Shown here in pieces: positions 15,101 to 20,139 of a stretch of 20,139 nt of DNA. Every line of letters begins with the position of its first letter. Within the stretch, counting starts at the first letter, position 1. Both the position numbers and the translations under genes were made by a program. The notes beneath the pieces were generated by a model. It was not told the origin of the DNA. It saw only the letters and a list, made by a program, of their open reading frames with translations, and made no database searches. This DNA is from a virus: the IMG/VR virus record IMGVR_UViG_3300031787_001049, positions 1 to 20,139 of that record; one strand, 5' to 3'.

Positions 15101-15795
15101 ACTCCCGCAGTGGTCAATACATCTTTACCGCGCTTGACCAGATCAGACTTAAGCCCCTTGGGTAGTTTCTGTACAACATCTTCAGCAGGTCCAAGAAAAC
15201 GCAGTAAGCGAGCAGTAGGAAGTGCCTCTAAGGCACCGGGGAACATGCCAAGAAACGTGGCTTCTGCTCTTTCTTCAGGGGTAATAAGTTCTTCGGCTTC
15301 GGCTCTTTGACGGGCTTCACCAGCACCTGCAGCGGCACCTAAACCTCCACCAACTACCGTACCAGCGGTACGGGCACCCATACCAACTGCCCCCAAGGCT
15401 TTACCTGCGATACCACCGGGGACTACAAATGAGCCAATTGAACCCACGGCTTGACCTAAGTTTCGACCAATGGTGTCTTCATAACCAAGAGCGGCTTCAG
15501 GAGTTAAGCCTTCCACAATTTTGCGGGTGCGGCCCACAACGGCTTTTTCAGCCTCTTCAGGAAGCAGAGCAGCGGCACCCTCTACAGCAGTGCCTAGCGT
15601 TCCAACAAAACCAGCAGGGATACCTTTTACAAACTCTTTGGCTTGACCGAATAGAGTTGGGCCTTCTAACAGTTCTTTAAACTGCTCTCCTGATACACCC
15701 TCGTAGGCTAGATACTTAAGAAGATCTTCGTTAGGTGCTCCTGCGGCCGCTAGTTTACGGACGTTAGAAACGATCTGTTCAGAACGTGAAGCCAT
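9106..15795 (-). CDS. Giant polyvalent virion protein: zincin-like, ADP-ribosyltransferase and LPD38-like regions (2229 aa)
   Basis: Probably a virion protein delivered with the DNA. Residues 60-160 are Gly/Ala-rich and hydrophobic (GSIGSFVVPGGIAGKALGAV), suggesting membrane activity. Residues 412-446 and 518-553 are a diverged repeat. Residues 752-820 form a charged coiled coil. Around 845-985 is a zincin-like region with HEVIGH (His918, Glu919, His923) and EEVLAE (967-972). Around 1075-1345 is an ADP-ribosyltransferase-like region starting near FHGT (His1102) and ending in VFKSNQVKSATGNLGSFD. The C-terminal third resembles the large polyvalent-protein domain LPD38, with a hydrophobic helix at 1913-1933 (LFWKTGIKLAALSSIYAML) followed by DDEYEGLRDYEKDKNF. 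Domain names rest on recalled motifs, not searches. It is last in the late operon, two bases after the preceding gene. Activity is unproven. Confidence 0.85.
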   Translation of the reverse strand: MASRSEQIVSNVRKLAAAGAPNEDLLKYLAYEGVSGEQFKELLEGPTLFGQAKEFVKGIPAGFVGTLGTAVEGAAALLPEEAEKAVVGRTRKIVEGLTPEAALGYEDTIGRNLGQAVGSIGSFVVPGGIAGKALGAVGMGARTAGTVVGGGLGAAAGAGEARQRAEAEELITPEERAEATFLGMFPGALEALPTARLLRFLGPAEDVVQKLPKGLKSDLVKRGKDVLTTAGVEGLQEFAQGLGQNLIAQGIYKPDQELLEGLGEQAAYGAGAGAIAEVFMNMVLGRKASTTREKLLEQEGKKAEALEGKAPQDMTYVERSREIAMLSAGTPTAEEQARIDELTAFNDAENYYRMRGPVTEAKDLEDQIKQQAQVQGEFREMMGEGVGFVPGDEFAGPPIPEPEFPTMLTSSILDQTGLSKRSSFYKQLEGKDLTDPQDQVEIGQVLAKVRANPNISEATKTGLEKIAMQGFGAAAQQQELFETKGKKKGQPTAGALRTAEVTPAAEPVTEGRPITEEDFKQLGIGPTNKKLRKDLIGKDLSDPEQAAVVKDTLETYASAPDRSPKIASNVESFLSQPIFKGAEDVQPAKPSALVAGTSEPSVSVPSKRGARATTGVKTPDVGPVAVAGEGVGSADVGAANELSALTNEEQDALQQELQQELYGQPAIQAVEPALDKKVTRKRPVPKADVDEANAYLAQYVEQTGSVEGALKRIAGEFAFEKKVNRLAKTSYEALTPEQKAFVDREIQQQRTLNKAGAMYLSRYNEAMRAKREQKAEEKRMEQESLSKQNEDLRKQNAEKRKKDEEVTKRVEEQIFQNTAGIQDLLSGRKIRYRKSEKGAKSTKAAVDRFVSTFTKNWKNAPPIVVVQSVDGLPAPMQAQLLRDGAGSVPGAFNPNDQTVYLIADNIKSPQDAALTVVHEVIGHYGLQSILGAEYRKVMHRLYNTNYQVRAKANLKMAEGMDLSTAVEEVLAEATEARFVRTDTLMQYALHQLKKLIRNFMQMIGIKTLRDKEVTDLLDSFRDYVIEGKGTRGVGKASKDVVYKNDGTPIDAKTIDIGGVQRSLYDSKGRPLAATEEGIRNFWKWFGDSKTVDEQGRPILMFHGTARDINEFIPKQANAIFVTADPRFAESFSSSSFEYVRRELRHNMTPEQMNMLRNRVIQIAEQDGVFANLAANPDANGPNTKEDFEKISTIDVFDYLPDQYAQATGELIPVGETIMPLYVRAEKPFDYQNEEHVRPIIQKLIDQGYLDFGRGSISDKSSVFTKHLLKSEISLIRDGIDSLTDIIYGNTMEGNWGVIEQEPFQDAIKEAGYDGFYIREAGVKNLGVFKSNQVKSATGNLGSFDASTGNIRYRRKPVLTAAGQQAQATIQAMGNISNTQPKQPQMSTMQKVGAFFFDPSYRQEQVDRLRVRVAYKGASVERKLFDAYNGAIRDSLGNIRPDVFMTAAEHADVMTVEAMKRGRLVLDKDIGWVAKDGPNSMQGVMDKIKDLGIKLGDQDLAFKLANDAFIARRANSLMNDPNSPVPASLLPSPAQIKAGMDAFKKFPELEAAFKEFTEFKNGMIDAMVQGGRLDAQQAQSWKNVVDYVPWNRIKDYEELVQNSPQMYSKGLTNLGSMKQLKGGFEPINNIFDNMVGLTFWMGNSAIRNHAATKLTDAFVTNNLGAKKIPSPQAAGVNPNNVIFIYRNGKPESYEFDSIADVYAFKGVESMGGPVIQAFASLSNVLRKATTATPQFALSQVFQDSYRATTNSGVKNPFSVPSKVLKNFIKELGDDPLTKDLKSMGIAGAYDFMPGRAQDAIEKEFGVKQRGIFDRVFSFAEAPSIASDAAMRKAVFEQTLAETKSAQFPDGDVLLARYRAQEIINFKRQGRGKLIGTLRQVIPFMNAYIQGMDIFYRSMTGRGIAAEERRLATMLFWKTGIKLAALSSIYAMLVGGDDEYEGLRDYEKDKNFIIPGLPEWAPNKIPVAPEVGFLFKVLPERIYNYVTSQGTNSPQDATTLRKAIGSAAFDAFASPNMTPQFIKPTLEVMVNYSFFTQSPIVGRGLEKLEPAQQYTDSTSELAKMLGGLINYSPVKLDYMMRGYTGIAGGTLLDVTNMFGANRPDKRLYELPGFKTFMYDRVPGGYKEQYYNFREDIDRVTSTVNTFRARGQIDELVKYLESDKNLMLYSLGGMISKLDQQFENIRALKKIVSNDPNMSGADKKNVLEDLERTENEILKEINTPFMRKAAGF
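14137..14562 (-). repeat. Two-copy internal protein repeat in the giant protein
   Basis: Residues 412-446 and 518-553 share the layout G-x-x-x...y/r-K-x-L-x-GKDL-[TS]-DP-[QE]...L. GKDLTDP (430-436) and GKDLSDP (537-543) are 107 residues apart. The copies are joined by a low-complexity Gln/Glu/Lys stretch. The encoded protein, not the DNA, is conserved. It may be a small binding module of the virion protein. Confidence 0.6.
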
Positions 15796-15797
15796 AC

Positions 15798-17168
15798 TTA
15801 TCTCGTAGGTGCAAGACCGGGGTATTTTTCTATCATCTCTCTAATATCTATCTGGCCTTTGTTACCCTTTGCTCTAATTTGTTCTGCAATAAACGCATTT
15901 AGAGGATTACGTGCGTCGCCCCGCATTTCAGCAATCTCACGTGCTGCTTTGTCAAACGAAATACCTTTAGCCTTAGCATACCTATCAATTACCTCAGCCT
16001 CCGCACCCATTCGACCAGCCTGTCGTTCTGCTGCTCTAACCTGACGTTCACGAACAGCAAGTTCTTTAGCATCTTGTTCAAGTTTAAGTGCCGTGCCCAT
16101 ATCACCACGACGGCGAGCATCGGCGGCTTGATCAAGTTTAATTTCGCTATCCAGAATGCCTCTTTCTTCTCCACGAATTTTTTCTTGCGCTTTGGCGTAC
16201 TCAGTGATAGCAGGCATAGCACCCTGAAGATTTTGGAGTGCATACCTAGACTTACCACCAGCAATTCCTAAACCAGCCTGAATCATGCCAAGAGCACCAG
16301 CCTTGTCAATGTCTGAAGTCAACTTCTCACGATATTTAGCAAGGGCTTCTCTACCTTTTATTTCAGCATCATCAGTGACACCAAACCGTTTTTTAAGGTC
16401 TTCGACCATCTTTGCATAATCTGTCTGAGCAGCGGCAGGAGCAGCGGCGGTAGTTTCTCTGCCTTCTCCTTCAGTTTCCCGTCGTGAGGTTCTATCTTGA
16501 GGACGGGGAACCGGAGCAGCATCTTCATCTCTTGCTTTAGATGCAGGTTTAGCCCTGTCATATCCTGTGTATGTACCTAACAGAGGAGCACCCCGAGAAC
16601 CAAACCCTGTGGGTTCTTGTCCTTTTAACCGATCTGGAACTTTACCTGAGCGGAAGTATTCTTGAAGTTCTGGAAGGGTAAGGTCTTTTGTAAATTTCTC
16701 ATATTGAGAAGGAGTACGCTCCCTAGCATACGGATCTGTAGCATCAGGCGCACTAAATATAGGATCAACAAATCCTTCATTCTGAAAGGCCACGATCCCG
16801 CCACCTGCATACTCATCAGGCACCATATCCTCAGACACAGGTAAATCCATCAATCCACCACTTGCTGCCATAACAGGAGTTGCGGGTGCAGCAGGCATTT
16901 GCGGTGCCATTTGTTGGGCTACTTGGGTTGCACCGAGTCCTGCTGGCGCAGACATAGGAAGGGTGTCTTGTGCAACCGTACCTAGAGGTTCTTGCTCTTG
17001 AACTGCCGCAGAACGCATCTTGTCAATAAACATGCCTGCCATAACGCCAACAAGGGGATTAAGAATCCCCAGTTGAACAGCCTGACCAATTTTGCGTTTG
17101 TCGCCGCCATATTCCCCTGCAACATCTTCTGGCGACATCATGCTAATTTCATCAATTTCGTACGGCAT
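15798..17168 (-). CDS. Virion-associated protein, AGGGIVAF motif and C-terminal coiled coil (456 aa)
   Basis: Likely structural or ejection protein of the virion, but no named family is certain. The N-terminus (EIDEISMMSPEDVAGEYGGDKRKIGQA) and a hydrophobic patch (ILNPLVGVMAGMFIDKM, residues 35-51) are followed by a Pro/Ala/Gln-rich linker (60-105) and the glycine motif AGGGIVAF (121-128), which recurs in phage virion-type proteins. Residues 200-245 are a charged linker. Residues 250-430 look helical and coiled-coil (KIRGEERGILDSEIKLDQAADARRR split over 333-360, then RERQVRAAERQAG). It ends with PGLAPTR. The ATG follows AGGGTGA, which overlaps the previous stop. Two bases separate it from the giant gene, so the two are co-translated. 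Its job may be to anchor or chaperone the giant protein in the virion (inference). Confidence 0.75.
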   Translation of the reverse strand: MPYEIDEISMMSPEDVAGEYGGDKRKIGQAVQLGILNPLVGVMAGMFIDKMRSAAVQEQEPLGTVAQDTLPMSAPAGLGATQVAQQMAPQMPAAPATPVMAASGGLMDLPVSEDMVPDEYAGGGIVAFQNEGFVDPIFSAPDATDPYARERTPSQYEKFTKDLTLPELQEYFRSGKVPDRLKGQEPTGFGSRGAPLLGTYTGYDRAKPASKARDEDAAPVPRPQDRTSRRETEGEGRETTAAAPAAAQTDYAKMVEDLKKRFGVTDDAEIKGREALAKYREKLTSDIDKAGALGMIQAGLGIAGGKSRYALQNLQGAMPAITEYAKAQEKIRGEERGILDSEIKLDQAADARRRGDMGTALKLEQDAKELAVRERQVRAAERQAGRMGAEAEVIDRYAKAKGISFDKAAREIAEMRGDARNPLNAFIAEQIRAKGNKGQIDIREMIEKYPGLAPTR

Positions 17169-17175
17169 AGTTATA

Positions 17176-18084
17176 TCACCCTAAAAGTTTGTACGCACCA
17201 GCAGCGGCTAGTCCTGCACCGCCTAACTGGGAGAGCATTGATGGGGGAGCCTCATAAACAGTCTTACCACCCGTAGCCGCAAGGTTTGCCGAGCCACGCA
17301 GAATGTCAGACAGAAAGCCAAGGTTCTTATACGGGTACTGTTGCTGAGTAATAAAGTCTTGGTAAGCCTGATCCAGAGCACGCTGACGTTCTTGCTGAGT
17401 CATACCACCAAAGGCTTCTTGTGCCTTAGCAAGTTCAAGTCCTGCGGTCTGTTGTCCTGCACCAAGTTGACCTAACCCTAGACCCGCTTGAGCAGCAGCC
17501 TGTGATCCACGAAGACCAATATCAGCACCAAACTGCATACCACGCTGGGCCTGCTCATACGCTGACTGAAGACCCGTTGCTTGAATCTTAGCCATCTGAT
17601 CCTGCAGGTTACGCTCACGCTCAGTCATGGCTAAAGTCTGACGAGCACCGCCATAAGTACCCTGACGAGCGGCCGCTAGGTTTGCACCGAGTTGTCCTTG
17701 TTGTGCTGCACGGACTGCCTCACGCTGCTGAACATCTACTACGTTCTGTATGTACGGCGACATAAACGCTTGTTGCGCTTCAGGGCTAGTTGCCATACCC
17801 ATATATTGTTGCCCTGCACCAAGAGCCGCTAACCCACCTGCACCTGTCAACCCAGTACCCGCAGCAAATTGACCCGGCACCTGCATACCAGCCACAGATT
17901 GCCTAGCGGCCTGCTGTTGGGAAGTAGATTCGGCTAAACGCTGACCACCATAAGGTGTGTACGGTGCAGAAGTTAAAGCCTCGGCCTTACCAATTAACCG
18001 TTCCGCAGTTGGTTTTGCGTATTCGGGTATCGTCGTCTGCGTCGTACTGGTTGGTTGTGGTGCTGGTGCTGAAGGAGAACACAT
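17176..18084 (-). CDS. Ala/Gln/Gly-rich virion-type protein (302 aa)
   Basis: Probable virion protein of the ejection or tail-interior type. The N-terminus is Pro/Thr-rich (SAPAPQPTSTTQTTIPEY), with no signal peptide. Residues 45-260 are dominated by Ala, Gln and Gly in helical stretches (FMSPYIQNVVDVQQREA, GLRGSQAAAQAGLGLGQLG, QQERQRALDQAYQDF). FMSPYxQNVVD and the following Gln/Arg-rich helices are familiar from phage structural genes beside the GNAT gene, although I cannot name a family. The C-terminus is a short hydrophobic Gly/Ala segment (LGGAGLAAAGAYKLLG). GAGG precedes the start. Its stop overlaps the ribosome binding site of the next gene. It sits between the GNAT enzyme and the coiled-coil protein in the late operon. 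Confidence 0.7.
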   Translation of the reverse strand: MCSPSAPAPQPTSTTQTTIPEYAKPTAERLIGKAEALTSAPYTPYGGQRLAESTSQQQAARQSVAGMQVPGQFAAGTGLTGAGGLAALGAGQQYMGMATSPEAQQAFMSPYIQNVVDVQQREAVRAAQQGQLGANLAAARQGTYGGARQTLAMTERERNLQDQMAKIQATGLQSAYEQAQRGMQFGADIGLRGSQAAAQAGLGLGQLGAGQQTAGLELAKAQEAFGGMTQQERQRALDQAYQDFITQQQYPYKNLGFLSDILRGSANLAATGGKTVYEAPPSMLSQLGGAGLAAAGAYKLLG

Positions 18085-18095
18085 AGTCTCTTACC

Positions 18096-18560
18096 TCAAA
18101 ATTTATAAATCATCTGAGTAGCAACATCTTTGAAACCCATACGACGCCAAAGTTTTGCAACTCTCAAATCAGTCATCGCTGACACTAAAACCCGTTTAAC
18201 CCCACGGCTACGCAACTCTTCAAGAATTAACTTCACCATCTTTTTCCCTACTCCGTTGCGGTGCTCTTTTAAAACAAAAATCGTATCTTCTTGGGCTATT
18301 AGGTCTTGGTTGTGCATATCGCTAGTCAAATAAACGTTGCTATATCCAACTGCCACACCATCTAGCCGTAAAACAAAAGTCAACAACCATCCACCGTCAC
18401 CTGCTCGTACATACTCATCAAGTCTTGGATTGTATGGAGAGTAACTATCTACCCCATCGGCACGAAGCCGCTCAATCATCTCTGAGTAATGTTGTCTGTA
18501 GAGTGGTTCTAATTCTTTGTATGTATCCTTAAAATTCGCTAGTGTTATCTCGTAGTTCAT
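18096..18560 (-). CDS. GNAT-family N-acetyltransferase (154 aa)
   Basis: Would transfer an acetyl group from acetyl-CoA to an amine. The CoA-binding motif is EHRNGVGKKMVKLILEELR (residues 99-117), with the R-x-x-G-x-G/A pattern at Arg101-Gly105, after a beta-strand (EDTIFVL). The C-terminal part has RVLVSAMTDLRVAKLWRRMGF, where the final strand ends in the GNAT signature GF. The length is typical for a single-domain enzyme. The ATG overlaps the stop of the upstream gene (ATGA), so the two are translated together. GNATs recur in phage structural modules, and the substrate is unknown. Candidates include a virion protein or a host target. It is unlikely to be an antibiotic resistance enzyme from its context. 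Confidence 0.9.
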   Translation of the reverse strand: MNYEITLANFKDTYKELEPLYRQHYSEMIERLRADGVDSYSPYNPRLDEYVRAGDGGWLLTFVLRLDGVAVGYSNVYLTSDMHNQDLIAQEDTIFVLKEHRNGVGKKMVKLILEELRSRGVKRVLVSAMTDLRVAKLWRRMGFKDVATQMIYKF

Positions 18561-20008
18561 GCGGGCATGTATTTTGCTGCGTTGACTTCCGGTGCTTGAC
18601 GCTTGTTACCGGTCCTTGCTTTTCTTATTTTGTCCATCATCGCGTACAACTTCTTCGCCCCAGCCTTGGATGAACCATTGCCAAGATGCGATACAACATC
18701 TGCAGGTACTACAAACTCACCATCAGCCAGACGGGCTTCTTGCTTCCCATCAATATTGGCTTTAATCGAATCACTCATGCCATCACCACCGCCAGATAGG
18801 AATCTTGGGGGAAGTGCCGCACCAAGTCCACCCGCAGCAAAATTCTGATCAATTCCGGCTTCCATGCTGGAGTCACGGCGGTCCTGTGCAAACTTATACA
18901 ACTTATCTCCAGCCAGCGACTTACGCTTCTTGGCAAGCGCAGACAGTCCACCTTGGTTATACCCACCGTCCTCGGTCATCTCATCAAACGGATCTACTTG
19001 CCCACCCTCTGCAGCCCTATAAATAGGCATGGGAGTAAAAGTGGGGCTGAAATAATGCCGCTCAGAAGTATCGCCAGGGGTAGGGGCTGGGTTATAAGCA
19101 GCCTCCTGTGGGTTCCAAGCAAACTCATACGGACGGATATAGGCTTCAGATGGGGTTGGCCCTTTGGGGGGTTCCATAACCGACGATGCTATAGGTGCTG
19201 CTGCGGCTGCCATAGTTCCAAATGGGGTGGCTTTACCAAATGCAGCCCTAGCCGCCGTACCTTCAGGCCCCGTTTTAAATACGTTTGTAAGCCCACTTTT
19301 AGCGGCATCAAGTCCTGTGGGGGCTACGCTAGGCGTTGTGGTAATTATTTGCCCAGGAAGAACCTTGGCCTGAGCCACATCTGCTGCAGTCATAGCATCC
19401 AAGGCAGGAGATCCAGCCAACGTAGGACTTGTTAAGGCTTGTTGATACGCAGGAGACTGTATAGCGTTTTGAATTACTGACTCTTTGGTAGCGAACTCTG
19501 CCCCCGGACCTAAATTACTTTGAGCCATTTCAAAAGCACTTGTGGGTGCCGCCGTAACCTGGGTAGCAACGTCCGTAGCGGGGGTAGCAGCCGACACCAA
19601 GCCTTGCCCTAAACCAGCCCCACCATAGGCTCCTAGACCAGCCATAAGACCTTTCTTAAGGCTTTTTGTGGCTATTCCAGTTAAGGCACCCACGGTTAAA
19701 CCAGCCCCAGTAGCACTCATTAGACCAAACCCTGCCGGACCCAGTGCAAAGCCAGCAATCATAGGTAAAAGGGCTTTTAATACACTTGCTTCGGGTAAAC
19801 CCGTAGTTGGGTTAATCGTCAGGGATCCGCCCTGAGACATCGCTAAAGCCTGTAGACCTTTGACCTCACCCGGCGTCATGTGGACGAGCATCGAGTCGCC
19901 GCCACGGCCTTGACCCTGTAACTGTTGCGCTGCGTCAGCCAGACCTCCACCGGCCATCATGGGCATGAAGTTAGCAGGGGCGGTTTGGTAGGCATATTGG
20001 GGATCCAT
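18557..20008 (-). CDS. Glycine-rich virion-type protein with conserved C-terminal ADGEFVVPADVV region (483 aa)
   Basis: Likely structural or ejection protein. Residues 14-30 hold MPMMAGGGLADAA, then HMTPGEVKGLQALAM and a GGSLTINPTTGLPEA segment. Residues 78-140 are hydrophobic and Gly/Ala-rich (MIAGFALGPAGFGLMSATG, then GLMAGLGAYGGAGLG), which could insert in membranes. The middle is Pro/Thr/Ala-rich. The C-terminus has repeated GG units and then GGGDGMSDSIKANIDG and ARLADGEFVVPADVVSHLG, followed by a charged helix (AKKLYAMMDKIRKARTG). I recall this C-terminal block in many phage virion proteins, without a known job. AGGA precedes the ATG at 20008. Its stop overlaps the GNAT start. Tape-measure-like or ejection roles are possible, but the length argues against a tape measure. 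Confidence 0.75.
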   Translation of the reverse strand: MDPQYAYQTAPANFMPMMAGGGLADAAQQLQGQGRGGDSMLVHMTPGEVKGLQALAMSQGGSLTINPTTGLPEASVLKALLPMIAGFALGPAGFGLMSATGAGLTVGALTGIATKSLKKGLMAGLGAYGGAGLGQGLVSAATPATDVATQVTAAPTSAFEMAQSNLGPGAEFATKESVIQNAIQSPAYQQALTSPTLAGSPALDAMTAADVAQAKVLPGQIITTTPSVAPTGLDAAKSGLTNVFKTGPEGTAARAAFGKATPFGTMAAAAAPIASSVMEPPKGPTPSEAYIRPYEFAWNPQEAAYNPAPTPGDTSERHYFSPTFTPMPIYRAAEGGQVDPFDEMTEDGGYNQGGLSALAKKRKSLAGDKLYKFAQDRRDSSMEAGIDQNFAAGGLGAALPPRFLSGGGDGMSDSIKANIDGKQEARLADGEFVVPADVVSHLGNGSSKAGAKKLYAMMDKIRKARTGNKRQAPEVNAAKYMPA

Positions 20009-20015
20009 ATCGGAA

Positions 20016-20139
20016 TTATCCTAGATTTGTAGTCACTGTAACAGTCCCCACCTGACCAAATCCAAAGACCGGGAGGGGGGCTACTCGTTTGGCTGGTGGG
20101 AATTGGGCCGAAATAAAGGTCACGCCCACAATAACGGAT
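20016..20139 (-). CDS. C-terminal end of a virion-type protein (partial)
   Basis: The frame is open from the window end to TAA at 20016-20018, giving 40 residues (start VIVGVTFISAQFPPAKRV, end FGQVGTVTVTTNLG). The pattern G-Q-V-G-T-V-T-V resembles the terminal repeats of phage fibre or decoration-type proteins. It ends seven bases before the start of the 483-residue gene on the same strand, so it is probably the upstream gene of the late operon. The body lies outside the window, so no function is assigned beyond virion-type protein. Confidence 0.65.
   Translation of the reverse strand, partial: SVIVGVTFISAQFPPAKRVAPLPVFGFGQVGTVTVTTNLG

Noticed and set aside
18953-19435. A 160-codon + strand frame antisense to the 483-residue gene
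   Set aside because: The Cys/Arg/Ser-rich product is typical of antisense shadow frames, with no family resemblance.
1-20139. tRNA genes, CRISPR arrays, insertion sequences and attachment sites
   Set aside because: I looked for cloverleaf arms, regularly spaced repeats, transposase motifs and integrase genes and found none that could be supported.

Overview
The window is part of the genome of a tailed bacteriophage (Caudoviricetes), most likely from an uncultured aquatic phage lineage and perhaps podovirus-like. The evidence is a family A phage DNA polymerase, a phage-style primase-helicase, an SSB-like protein with an acidic tail, dense packing with 1-8 nt gene overlaps, and a late operon of glycine/alanine-rich virion-type proteins. 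No ribosomal, tRNA, transposon or host metabolic genes are visible. The host cannot be read from the sequence. No terminase, portal, capsid, lysis, integrase or RNA polymerase gene lies inside the window, so lifestyle and morphology remain inference.

Left part, + strand (1-9035): a replication and DNA-processing module. In order it holds the 3' part of a PolA-type polymerase, a 61-residue helical protein, a Cas4/RecB-like PD-(D/E)XK nuclease with four cysteines placed as in Fe-S nucleases, a small HNH-like protein, an SNF2-type helicase starting at TTG, a conserved phage protein of unknown function, a 49-residue protein, an SSB-like zinc-finger protein, a small HTH regulator, a 955-residue primase-helicase, and a 65-residue protein overlapping the primase end. 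Gaps are short: 2588-2670 has a long stem-loop, 4219-4272 a likely sigma70-type promoter, and 5929-6016 a branched RNA-like structure in front of the primase. An intrinsic terminator at 9080-9107 closes the module.

Right part, - strand (20139 down to 9106): a convergent late operon read from right to left. It holds the C-terminal end of a virion-type protein, a 483-residue glycine-rich virion-like protein, a GNAT acetyltransferase, a 302-residue Ala/Gln-rich protein, a 456-residue coiled-coil protein, and a 2229-residue polyvalent protein. The giant protein combines a glycine-rich hydrophobic N-terminus, an internal repeat, a long charged helix, a zincin-like HExxxH...EExxAE region, a PARP/toxin-like ADP-ribosyltransferase region and an LPD38-like C-terminus. 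The most interesting reading is that this operon encodes virion proteins, some delivered into the host with the DNA, which carry enzymes able to modify host proteins on entry.

No non-coding stretch exceeds about 90 bases.
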